The notes beneath the pieces are model-generated. The model was not told the origin of the DNA, ran no database searches, and saw nothing but the letters and a program-made list of their open reading frames with translations. From Gammaproteobacteria bacterium (GTDB lineage: Bacteria; Pseudomonadota; Gammaproteobacteria; HK1), in the NCBI GenBank assembly GCA_020444775.1, contig JAGRHX010000065.1, positions 991-8,481 on the forward strand: a stretch of DNA of 7,491 nucleotides, written 5' to 3'. The translations under genes were made by a program, and so were the position numbers. This document shows positions 1-6,636 of this stretch, in pieces; the stretch's first letter is position 1; each line of letters begins with the position of its first letter.

Positions 1-203
1 CCGAGCACGTCGCGGATCACCGCCTCGGTGGCGAAGCCGAGCCTGACCAGGATACGCCCCAGATGCTCGCGCGTTCGCTTCTGCTCGGTCAGCGCGATTC
101 GAACCTGGTCCTCGCTGACGACCCCCTTGCCCACCAACAGCTCACCGATACGGCGGTGCTTCACCGGCGTGGAGAGATCGACGGTGGGCGACTCTATGGT
201 CAT
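1..203 (-). CDS. mshE: MSHA pilus extension ATPase MshE (GspE/PilB family), N-terminal fragment
   Basis: Only the first 67 codons are present; the gene runs off the low-coordinate edge. The ATG at 203-201 overlaps the TGA of mshN (202-200) as ATGA, which suggests translational coupling; no strong Shine-Dalgarno precedes it. Residues 18-41 fit the known c-di-GMP-binding motif of the MshEN domain (R-L-G-x2-hydrophobic pair-x2-G-hydrophobic pair-x4-L-x3-L-x2-Q): R18, I19, G20, L23-V24, G27, V28-V29, V34, L38 and Q41 are seen, with conservative Leu to Ile and Leu to Val changes. A second, looser repeat begins near HLGRIL at residues 47-52. In known members this domain regulates the cytoplasmic AAA-type motor that drives pilus extension. 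The ATPase domain lies outside the window, so a GspE or PilB paralogue is the alternative; the secretin and TPR neighbours favour MshE. Confidence 0.85.
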   Translation of the reverse strand, partial: MTIESPTVDLSTPVKHRRIGELLVGKGVVSEDQVRIALTEQKRTREHLGRILVRLGFATEAVIRDVL

Positions 204-2287
204 CTCAGCGCGCCCGTTTCGAGCCGCGCGATACGCGCGTTGGCACTGCCGGCATCAAAGCTCGCGTAGCGTCGACCGGCGAGCCGGATGGCCGTCCGGT
301 AGTACTGCAGCGCGGCCTTTCGCTGCTGCAAGCGGTCCAGCGCGACGGCCAGATTGAACGCGTAGTCGGGGTTCTCGCTATCCTGACGCCAGGCATCGAA
401 GTAGGCCTGCTGGGCCTCGGCCCAACGTGCCTGCTGCGCGTACATGTTGCCCAGACTGAAATGCAGATAAGCCTGCTCGGGCTCGTCGCGCAGCAGCGAC
501 TTGAGGCGGCTCTCGCCGGCCTGTGGATCCACCCCTTCGGTCAACGCGATGATGCCGGCCTGCGCCGCGCTGTCACGCGGGTTGCGCTTCAACAATCGCG
601 AGTAGATGGCCAACGCGCTGCCCGGATCGTCACGCTGCACGTGCACCGCCGCCATCCCCAGCAGGGCGTCCCGATCGTTGCGATCCCCTGCCAGCACCAT
701 TCGATAGTTGCGCAGCGCGCGTCGGTCGTCACCGCTCTGGACGGCCTGATACGCCTCCTCGAGCAGGGATTGTCTGCGACTCACTCCGACCCGCTTGCGA
801 ATCGACATGTTCGGCAACGCACCCGGCAACAGCTCGCTCGAACGCGGCTCGGCCGTCGCAGCCGCGGCGCCGCTCATGCTGCCACCAACCCGCCCGCTCG
901 TACGCCCGCCAGCCGCCGCTCGGGAGTCACCACCGTTGCCGCCGGCATTACCGCCGACATTGCTGCCAGAGCCGCCTGACGCTCGCGCCCGACCGGGCGA
1001 GATGCCACGCGGCGGCTGCTCGATGGCCGCCAGCATGTCGCGACTCGGCAGTACCTGGCCGTCGGTGGCGGATCCGACTGGGCTGTCGCCCGGGCCCGCA
1101 GAGCCAGGAGCGGCGGCCATTGTGGAGTCGACCATTGCGTCGCCGCCGACCACGGTACCGGACAACACCCTGTCCGACGCACCGGAGTCGGCGCCGGGCG
1201 TTGATGGCGCGCCGAGCGAGCTGCCGTCAGCGGTGGCCAGCGGCGGGACTTGCGGTGTCGTTGCCGATACCGCCGCCACGACTGGGGTAGCGGCGCCGTC
1301 AGCGCCACCCGTCGCGGCGGACACCGGCGCGCTCGACTCCGGACCGGTGCCATCGGTCGTCGCGCTCGTGCTCATGGCCATGGTGGACATGCCCGATACA
1401 CCGCCGTCGCTGGCGCTGGTAGCGCTGCCTGAAACAGCGCCGTCGCCGGTATCCACGGCCGCGTTGACATCGGCGGCGGCGACCGTCGCCGGCTGCACGA
1501 CGGTGGCCGTGCCCGACTCCGGTGGCAGGGGTTCGGGACGGGGACGCTTGGCAATGACGGTGGGGCTGCCGATGAACATCCGCTCCAGCGTGTTCCAGTA
1601 GCTGTACACGCCGGCACCCAGCACGCCGACGAACAACACGCCGACCACTGCCAGTGCCACCGGCCTGCCCCCGGATGGTCGCGCCCGGCCGGCCTCGAAC
1701 ACCGCCTGAGCCTGTCGCTGGGTGGTCGTCGAGTCGTCGCCACGCAGGTCGGCTTCGATTGACGATGAGGCCGTCATGGAGCCGACGTCATCGGTGCCGG
1801 TCGCTTCACCCAGCTCACGCGCATCCAGCGAGTTCGACAGCGACATCGACACCGAACCGGTGCCGTCGAAGTACTCCTCCACCGAACGCTGAGCGGCCCG
1901 CACCGAAGGCAGGGTCGCGCCGGTGTCCTCGGGCAGGGGAATCGGCGCCGAGGTGTCCTCGAGGGAGAAATCGAAGTCACTGCTACCAGAGCCGAACACC
2001 GAACGGGCGTCATCGGTCTCGAACTCCGGGGCCGGCTCCAGCTCGAGCTCGGTCTCGTCGTCCATGCGGACCAGGGACTCTTCGAGGGTCTGCTCGCCCA
2101 CCGGTGAGGACACACCTTCGCTGTCATGGGCCGCGCCAGGCGCGGCTTCGATGCCGGTATCGTCGTCCAGCGGGTCCAGACTCAGACCGGAGTCGCCACG
2201 GGCCTCCGCGCCGGCCTCTGCTCGGCGGGCAGCCTCCGCCTGTCTGGCCTGTTCCGCGCGCTTCAACGCGTCCATCAGCAGGCTCAT
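200..2287 (-). CDS. mshN: MshN-like TPR protein with one membrane helix, MSHA pilus biogenesis
   Basis: The protein has 695 residues. I chose the ATG at 2287 because it gives the N-terminus MSLLMDALKRAEQ, typical of this family, and has a GAGG Shine-Dalgarno 8 bases upstream; the frame stays open to an ATG at 2407. Residues 1-208 are a cytoplasmic, strongly acidic, probably disordered region. Residues 209-230 form one hydrophobic helix (ALAVVGVLFVGVLGAGVY), consistent with a bitopic inner-membrane protein. Residues 231-500 are an Ala/Gly/Ser/Thr/Asp-rich linker that becomes glycine-rich near 438-470. Residues 507-671 hold about four tetratricopeptide repeats: two near 507-572 and two near 604-671, each with the usual small and aromatic residues. 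The TPR region is thus periplasmic and probably a protein-protein contact surface with the secretin or pilus machinery (inference). The gene lies 294 bases after mshL and overlaps mshE by 4 bases. The product is much longer than I expect for a typical MshN because of the linker. The TPR call is firm; the mshN name rests largely on context. Confidence 0.8.
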   Translation of the reverse strand: MSLLMDALKRAEQARQAEAARRAEAGAEARGDSGLSLDPLDDDTGIEAAPGAAHDSEGVSSPVGEQTLEESLVRMDDETELELEPAPEFETDDARSVFGSGSSDFDFSLEDTSAPIPLPEDTGATLPSVRAAQRSVEEYFDGTGSVSMSLSNSLDARELGEATGTDDVGSMTASSSIEADLRGDDSTTTQRQAQAVFEAGRARPSGGRPVALAVVGVLFVGVLGAGVYSYWNTLERMFIGSPTVIAKRPRPEPLPPESGTATVVQPATVAAADVNAAVDTGDGAVSGSATSASDGGVSGMSTMAMSTSATTDGTGPESSAPVSAATGGADGAATPVVAAVSATTPQVPPLATADGSSLGAPSTPGADSGASDRVLSGTVVGGDAMVDSTMAAAPGSAGPGDSPVGSATDGQVLPSRDMLAAIEQPPRGISPGRARASGGSGSNVGGNAGGNGGDSRAAAGGRTSGRVGGSMSGAAAATAEPRSSELLPGALPNMSIRKRVGVSRRQSLLEEAYQAVQSGDDRRALRNYRMVLAGDRNDRDALLGMAAVHVQRDDPGSALAIYSRLLKRNPRDSAAQAGIIALTEGVDPQAGESRLKSLLRDEPEQAYLHFSLGNMYAQQARWAEAQQAYFDAWRQDSENPDYAFNLAVALDRLQQRKAALQYYRTAIRLAGRRYASFDAGSANARIARLETGALR

Positions 2288-2295
2288 CGTCGCCA

Positions 2296-2299
2296 CCTC
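2296..2299 (-). promoter_or_regulatory. Ribosome binding site of mshN
   Basis: GAGG on the minus strand, 8 bases before the ATG at 2287. It decides that start over the in-frame ATG at 2407. Confidence 0.65.
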
Positions 2300-2443
2300 A
2301 CCATTGCCGCCCTCTCGAGCCGATACCGCGGATGCCCGAGCATCCACACCTGTGCGACCTGACGCCGACACGCCAGCGCACCACGGGCGCATCGCCCCTG
2401 GCCGCATCCCCAGGTCCCCCAGGGACCACTGAATCGCGCTTCG

Positions 2444-2472
2444 ATTCTACTGCCTGTTGACGCCGGCCTCAG
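2444..2472 (-). promoter_or_regulatory. Candidate sigma-70-type promoter upstream of mshN
   Basis: A -10-like TAGAAT (2449-2444, five of six to consensus) sits 17 bases after a weak -35-like CTGAGG (2472-2467, three of six). It lies about 160 bases before the mshN start, and the 6-bp inverted repeat at 2431-2447 overlaps the -10 box. It would give mshN-mshE a transcription start separate from mshL. It could easily be chance. Confidence 0.3.
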
Positions 2473-2581
2473 TTCCGATGTGCCAGCATCAGGGATCGTC
2501 CGCATATGCCATTCCATCCATGCTCGTGGCCGGCGTCGGGTCAGCAGCAGACAACGCCGGAAGTGGTCGAGGATTGTGCAC

Positions 2582-4303
2582 TCACTGTCGGGGTGCCGTC
2601 CCTTCGTCCTGAAGTCCGAAGTCGGGCGGCGCGCTTGGCAATGCTTCGTGGCGCGGCAGGTTGGTCGGCAACAGATTCGCGAACTGCTGCAGGTCACCCT
2701 CGACGTCCGGTGAACGGATGACGCTCGGGCGAATGAAGATCACGAGCTCCGTCTTGACCTGCTGACGGTCGCGGAATTTGAACAGCTCGCCCAGACCGGA
2801 GATGTCCTTGAGCCCCGGGATACCTTCGTCACCCTTCTCCACCCGGTCCTGCATGAGACCGCCGAGAATGGCCAGCTGACCGGTGCCGATACGCATGACG
2901 GTCTCGGTTTCGCGCACTTGCACCACGGGAACCTGGCTGAGCGTCGGATCCGCCGTGACATTTATGTTGTTGAGCGCCAGGGTCAACGGCAGGGTCGGGT
3001 CGGACACGAAGTTCCGGACCCGGGTGATGGTCGGTCGCACATTGAGCGTCACCGTATCGCTCTGCGAGACCTGCGGTGTCACGTTCAGGATGAGGCCCAC
3101 GGGCACCACGTTGACCTGTGACTCGACCGTGGTCCGCTGCGGATTGTTGTTCGAGGCCTCGGTAATCTCGACGTCGACCGTGAAGTACACCTCGTTGTCG
3201 ACGACCTTGAGCACCGCCGGTTGATTGTTGAGGGTCATGACCTTCGGGCTGGACAGCACCTTGACGTCACCGAACTCGCTCAGCGCCCGGATCGAAACCG
3301 CCACATTGCGCTTGGGACTGTTGGTGGCGGCATTGGCAAGGTTGAAGAGCAGGCCACTCACCGCGCCGCTCGCGCCCGAGATGAAGGAGTCGGCGACATC
3401 CTGACCCAGACTCAGCCCGGCCCCCGTGGTGCCACCGTCACGCGTGAACACGTTCCAGTTGATGCCCGCCTGGTAGCGGTCGTTCAGCTCTACCTCGACG
3501 ATGGTGGCCTCGATCAACACCTGTCTGCTGATGGAGGCAGCGACCTGGTCCAGGTAGCGCTGAACCTCTTGATGCTTGCGCGCCGTGGCCCGGACGACGA
3601 TCACGCCGCTCTCCTTGTTCATGAGCACCGTCTCGAGCTCGGTATCCAGGGTCTCGTCCAGCGGCAGCTTCTCCGGCCTGACGATTTCGCGGATGTTCGC
3701 CTCCATGGTCTCCCACAAACGGTTGTTGGATTCGTTGGTGATGGTGCTGGAGGATTCGTTGCCGGTGCTGGAAGTCTCGCCACCGACCGGAGACTGGCCG
3801 GTGGTCGCGACCTTGGTCGAGGTCTTGACCTCGGTGCTGGTGTCGCGACTCAGGTTCACGTAGTCGACGGTGTAGCTGCGCAAGAACGGCCGGTCAGGTC
3901 CGATGACGATGACCCCGTCGCGGTCCTCGTAACGGATGTCGGTCTGCCGCGAGATCCGGTCCAGGATCTGATAGAGCGTCTGATCGATGGCGTTCAGGGT
4001 GATGTTGCCGGTGACGTCGGGATGCACATCGACGTTCACCTGTGCGTCACGGGCCAGCGCGAACAGCAGCTCCTTGACCGGTACGTCGTTGACGACCACC
4101 GTGTAGGTCTCGGTCGGTCCGCTGGGCTTGGGCAGTGGCACCACCGGGCGCGCGCGCACCGGCTCGGGGATTCGTTCCTCGACCACCGGCGGCGCCTGAT
4201 TGCTCAGATGCCCCTGCGAGAGCGGTCGCTCGTACGGTGGTGGCGCGGCACAGCCCGCCAGGAACGCGGCGACGAGCAGCGCAGCGCAAGCGTTGAGACG
4301 CAT
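2582..4303 (-). CDS. mshL: MSHA pilus secretin MshL (outer-membrane lipoprotein)
   Basis: The protein has 573 residues. The ATG at 4303 gives a clean lipoprotein signal peptide, MRLNACAALLVAAFLAGC, with the lipobox LAGC and lipidated Cys18; GGAGA lies about 8 bases upstream. A Pro-rich stretch (19-64) leads to an STN/N0 domain (about 66-134) and then a Ser/Thr-rich segment (about 155-195) inside the N-domain, as is usual for MshL. A second N-domain follows, and the C-terminal secretin beta-barrel domain covers about 259-529. The late signature is clear: VPVVQVRETETVMRIGTG, then GGLMQDRVEKGDEGIPGLKD, and the closing strand ELVIFIRPSVI. Secretins assemble as large outer-membrane rings through which the pilus passes. 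The N-terminal lipid may help outer-membrane targeting without a separate pilotin (inference). The gene lies between the MshM-like ATPase and the TPR protein, with 239 and 294 non-coding bases on either side. GspD or PilQ are less likely because of the lipobox and the single STN domain architecture. Confidence 0.93.
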   Translation of the reverse strand: MRLNACAALLVAAFLAGCAAPPPYERPLSQGHLSNQAPPVVEERIPEPVRARPVVPLPKPSGPTETYTVVVNDVPVKELLFALARDAQVNVDVHPDVTGNITLNAIDQTLYQILDRISRQTDIRYEDRDGVIVIGPDRPFLRSYTVDYVNLSRDTSTEVKTSTKVATTGQSPVGGETSSTGNESSSTITNESNNRLWETMEANIREIVRPEKLPLDETLDTELETVLMNKESGVIVVRATARKHQEVQRYLDQVAASISRQVLIEATIVEVELNDRYQAGINWNVFTRDGGTTGAGLSLGQDVADSFISGASGAVSGLLFNLANAATNSPKRNVAVSIRALSEFGDVKVLSSPKVMTLNNQPAVLKVVDNEVYFTVDVEITEASNNNPQRTTVESQVNVVPVGLILNVTPQVSQSDTVTLNVRPTITRVRNFVSDPTLPLTLALNNINVTADPTLSQVPVVQVRETETVMRIGTGQLAILGGLMQDRVEKGDEGIPGLKDISGLGELFKFRDRQQVKTELVIFIRPSVIRSPDVEGDLQQFANLLPTNLPRHEALPSAPPDFGLQDEGTAPRQ

Positions 4304-4310
4304 CAAGCAT

Positions 4311-4315
4311 TCTCC
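4311..4315 (-). promoter_or_regulatory. Ribosome binding site of mshL
   Basis: GGAGA on the minus strand ends 7 bases before the ATG at 4303. It supports the start at the lipoprotein signal peptide rather than the in-frame ATG at 4351. An out-of-frame ATG at 4310 lies too close to it. Confidence 0.7.
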
Positions 4316-4391
4316 GACGGCGGACTCTCCAACAGCGCGGGCTTGGAACACTGGACCACTCGCTTTTTATTTGTCGTTTCGGTAGTTACGA

Positions 4392-4420
4392 ATCATAGCT
4401 CACGAATTGCCTTAGATCGA
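4392..4420 (-). promoter_or_regulatory. Candidate sigma-70-type promoter upstream of mshL
   Basis: TATGAT (4397-4392) matches the -10 consensus at five of six positions. The hexamer 17 bases upstream, TCGATC (4420-4415), matches the -35 box at only three of six. The segment is locally A/T-rich in a GC-rich genome, which raises its credibility. A start here would leave an untranslated leader of roughly 80 bases before mshL. Confidence 0.35.
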
Positions 4421-4436
4421 AGCACTCTAGACGCCA
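4421..4436 (-). promoter_or_regulatory. Candidate sigma-54 (-24/-12) promoter upstream of mshL
   Basis: TGGCGTCTAGAGTGCT on the minus strand has the invariant GG and GC with exactly 10 bases between them, as in TGGCACG-N4-TTGCW. The TGGC of the -24 box and the TGC-T of the -12 box match; the middle of the -24 box and the first T of the -12 box do not. It points to mshL with a predicted start near 4410. A sigma-54 activator gene is encoded just upstream in the same cluster, which makes it plausible, but the match is imperfect. Confidence 0.35.
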
Positions 4437-4445
4437 GGCACCTGG
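4434..4445. promoter_or_regulatory. Short inverted repeat CCAGG-N2-CCTGG
   Basis: Perfect 5-bp arms with a 2-base centre overlap the first bases of the candidate sigma-54 -24 element. It could be an operator or a chance palindrome. Confidence 0.25.
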
Positions 4446-4459
4446 AGCCATATCCCCAC

Positions 4460-4484
4460 GGTTGCCCCGAACCTGGGCAGAACC
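4460..4484. promoter_or_regulatory. Imperfect dyad, possible activator binding site upstream of mshL
   Basis: The plus strand shows TGCCC-N7-GGGCA at 4463-4479, a 17-bp dyad of the same size as NtrC-type enhancer sites (TGCAC-N7-GTGCA class). It can extend, with a 2-base bulge on one side, to GGTT/AACC outer arms. Its centre is about 60 bases upstream of the start predicted from the sigma-54-like element. It could instead be an RNA hairpin after the ATPase gene, though no T tract follows. Confidence 0.3.
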
Positions 4485-4542
4485 AGCGTGCGCCGCGCAT
4501 CGAGCATCGTCGGCGTTCCGTTGTTGTGCTCCGATTGTCGGC

Positions 4543-6636
4543 TCATCCGCTGCTTCCGGCCCGGGCCTGGAGCAGCGGCTGGATGTCGCTGACATTACGG
4601 ACGAAGGGCTTGAACTTCTTCAGCTTGGGCGGCAGCTCGCGCAGGGATTCGCGAGCCTTCGAGAAGCTGTCGAAGGCGCCATAGAGCAGGCCGAACCAGG
4701 TGCGCCCCCGGATCTCGGTCCGGTAGACGTACAGGTTCGACAAGCCATGCTCGCCGCCCGCGCCGCGCGCACGCAAGTGTTCTCTGAGGAACCACTCCAG
4801 GTGTTCGCGCTGGGCCGCCTCGGTGGCGAGCAGCTGGATGCTGTACTGCTCCTGCTGAGGATCGCGGCGCAGCTCGTGCAACCAGCGATCGGTGACCTGC
4901 AGACGATAGTCCAGCAAGGCCGCGCCATCCATACGCGCCAGCTGCTCGTCGGACAGGTCCGAAAGCGCCTGCTCCGCGCCGCTCGAGGTGCCCACCGCTT
5001 CCGTCGCAGCGGCCGTGCCGGCAGCCGCCGTGACGCTGGTGGACGCCTCCGGCGGCTCACGCCCGGCGGCATCGATCTCACCGGCCAGCTTGCCGTCGAT
5101 CGTTCCAGTGGCCGTACCGTCGGCCCGAGCGCCGCCCGTGGCGGCCGCGGCGGGCAGCGCTTCGCTCGTTCCGGCGACGTCTCTCACCGCCTCCCGAGCT
5201 ATGGTGCTCCCGGCCATCGACTCGGTGGATGCCTTCGGCGCTGGCTCGGCCGGCGCCACCAGAGCCGCGCTGGCGGTCGCCCCGGCCGACGACGAGGTCG
5301 CCTGTGCGGGCGCCAGCGAGACGTCCGAGGTGCTTGTTGGCAAGACGCCTGGCGTCGTAGCGCCCTGCCCCTTCGCCGCCGTGTCAGCAGCGCTCGCAGC
5401 ACCCCGGTCCGGGCCGACCGTGGCGCGTGGCGTACCGCCCCCCGGCGTCGCCTCGACCTGCTTTGCCGGCGCTGATGCAGGACTTGTCGTCACGCCGATC
5501 GTCTGCCGCGCGGACGGCGCGGGCGTGAGCGCCGCGCTGCGCGACGCGGTCGACTCCGGGACCCCGTCAGGCTGACCGGTCCGCGACACGGCTTGCGCAT
5601 CGACCGGCTCTGGTCGCCGCTGTCCGGTTCCGGTACCGGTGGATCCGTTGATCGTGGGCTCGCTGCGGGCGGCCTCGGTGCTGGCGGTTCCCAGACCGGC
5701 GGACCCGATTCCAGCGGGCATGGCGATGCCACCCTGCATGCCGAGCAGGTACCAGAGCACCGCGGCCAACGCCAGCAGCACCGAGCCACTGATCAGATAG
5801 AGCTCACGGCGCCGGTCCCGGGTACGCCCGAACTGACTGTCACGTACGGCGGTGCGCACGTGACGACGCGTGACGTCGTGGGTGTTCTCGGCAAATGCCG
5901 CGAGCAAGGCCTTGTCAGCGATGATGTTCACACGCCGGGTGAGCCCGTCGGCGGCCTTCGCCATCGCCGCGTATGCCGAGGCGGTGAACATGTCCCGGCC
6001 ACGGTAGCCGGATTCGCGCAGCCGGAACTGCACGTAGTCGCGGATCTCGTTGCGCGCGAGCGGTTTGAGATAGAAGCTGTGCGTGATGCGCTCGTTGAGC
6101 TGGCGGATCCCGCGCTCGGCGAGCTTGTCATCCAGCTCCGGCTGACCGAACAACACGATCTGCAGCAGCTTCTCGTGCTTGGTCTCCAGGTTGCTGAGCA
6201 GCCGGATCTCCTCCAGCGTCTCGAGCGGCATGCTCTGGGCCTCCTCGACCAGCACCACCACGCGCCGCGCGTGCGCATGCTTGTCGACCAGGGCCCGCTG
6301 CAGGGAATACAAGACCTCGACCCGGCTGCCCTGGGTCTCGATCTGCACGCCCAGCTCCAGCGCGATCGCGCTGAGTATGTCCTGTGGCGTCAGGCTCGGA
6401 TTGGCGAGATAGACGATCTCCACATCCTGCGGCAGCCGCACCTCGAGCATGCGACAGAGCATGGTCTTGCCGGTGCCCACCTCTCCGACGACCTTGACGA
6501 TGCCCTCACCGCTGGTGATCGCATAGACCAACGCCTCCAGGATCTCGCCCCTGGAACCGCCGGCGTAGAACAGCCGGGTATCCGGCGTGATGCGAAACGG
6601 CGGCTGCTGCAACCCGAAGTGCTGGTTATACATCAT
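4543..6636 (-). CDS. mshM: MshM/ExeA-like AAA ATPase with membrane helix and C-terminal SPOR-like domain
   Basis: The protein has 697 residues from the ATG at 6636; the adjacent ATG at 6633 (MYNQHFGL) is equally possible, and GGGGGA lies 5 or 8 bases upstream. The N-terminus has the family's FGL-x-PPF-x-x-TPD pattern. Walker A is GEVGTGKT (51-58). Walker B is VVVLVEEAQ (126-134), with Glu where Asp is usual. A sensor-like IVLFGQPELDD (160-170) and a late arginine-rich motif, TRRVNIIADKALLAA (233-247), follow. One hydrophobic helix lies at about 279-298. Residues 302-560 are an Ala/Thr/Ser/Pro/Gly linker. The C-terminus (about 597-686) resembles a SPOR domain: YSIQLLA, a helix, then RTWFGLLYGAF, a helix, and KPFVRNVSDIQ. 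ExeA/GspA relatives pair the same ATPase with a different peptidoglycan-binding domain and help insert the secretin through the cell wall, so a peptidoglycan-anchored assembly ATPase is the likely role (inference). The start overlaps the end of the sigma-54 regulator by 11 bases. The mshM name is from context. Confidence 0.85.
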   Translation of the reverse strand: MMYNQHFGLQQPPFRITPDTRLFYAGGSRGEILEALVYAITSGEGIVKVVGEVGTGKTMLCRMLEVRLPQDVEIVYLANPSLTPQDILSAIALELGVQIETQGSRVEVLYSLQRALVDKHAHARRVVVLVEEAQSMPLETLEEIRLLSNLETKHEKLLQIVLFGQPELDDKLAERGIRQLNERITHSFYLKPLARNEIRDYVQFRLRESGYRGRDMFTASAYAAMAKAADGLTRRVNIIADKALLAAFAENTHDVTRRHVRTAVRDSQFGRTRDRRRELYLISGSVLLALAAVLWYLLGMQGGIAMPAGIGSAGLGTASTEAARSEPTINGSTGTGTGQRRPEPVDAQAVSRTGQPDGVPESTASRSAALTPAPSARQTIGVTTSPASAPAKQVEATPGGGTPRATVGPDRGAASAADTAAKGQGATTPGVLPTSTSDVSLAPAQATSSSAGATASAALVAPAEPAPKASTESMAGSTIAREAVRDVAGTSEALPAAAATGGARADGTATGTIDGKLAGEIDAAGREPPEASTSVTAAAGTAAATEAVGTSSGAEQALSDLSDEQLARMDGAALLDYRLQVTDRWLHELRRDPQQEQYSIQLLATEAAQREHLEWFLREHLRARGAGGEHGLSNLYVYRTEIRGRTWFGLLYGAFDSFSKARESLRELPPKLKKFKPFVRNVSDIQPLLQARAGSSG

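Larger units (their letters stand above)
2288..2581 (-). other. 294-base intergenic leader between mshL and mshN, rich in inverted repeats
   Basis: No convincing gene lies here. The minus strand holds five perfect inverted repeats, in order: CCGGCGT-N17-ACGCCGG (2560-2530), GAATCG-N5-CGATTC (2447-2431), GGTCCC-N3-GGGACC (2427-2413), GGGCG-N3-CGCCC (2397-2385) and GGATGC-N4-GCATCC (2345-2330); the last can extend by G-U pairs to about nine base pairs. None is followed by a T tract, so none looks like an intrinsic terminator. Such spacing is unusual among the tightly packed genes here. The region could be a structured 5' leader of the mshN mRNA, an mRNA processing or stabilising segment, or a set of operators. 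GC-rich DNA forms short hairpins readily, so function is not shown. Confidence 0.45.
4304..4542 (-). other. 239-base intergenic region between the mshM-like gene and mshL
   Basis: No gene is visible. It is richer in A/T than its surroundings, mainly near 4360-4420, and holds a dyad at 4460-4484, an inverted repeat at 4434-4445, a sigma-54-like element at 4421-4436 and a TATGAT box at 4392-4397, all reading toward mshL. No stem followed by a T tract is seen after the ATPase stop codon, so read-through from upstream remains possible. Confidence 0.5.

Noticed and set aside
795..1601. Ala/Pro/Ser-rich open reading frame on the plus strand inside mshN
   Set aside because: It is the reverse of the low-complexity linker of the TPR protein; simple composition keeps several frames open.
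2288..2407. N-terminal extension of the TPR protein to the ATG at 2407
   Set aside because: The extension covers three inverted repeats and has no family resemblance, whereas the ATG at 2287 has a good Shine-Dalgarno and the expected MSLLMDALKRAEQ start.
2470..2485. Sigma-54-like TGGCACA upstream of mshN
   Set aside because: The -24 half is excellent but the position where GC is required 10 bases later reads CT, so the invariant -12 element is missing.
2530..2560. Intrinsic terminator after mshL
   Set aside because: The 7-bp arms CCGGCGT/ACGCCGG enclose a 17-base loop and no T tract follows.
3221..4684. Long open reading frame (487 codons) on the plus strand across mshL
   Set aside because: It is antisense to a secretin with every family motif in place, runs on into the intergenic region and the end of the ATPase gene, and shows no recognisable domain. 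Long shadow frames are expected in GC-rich coding DNA.
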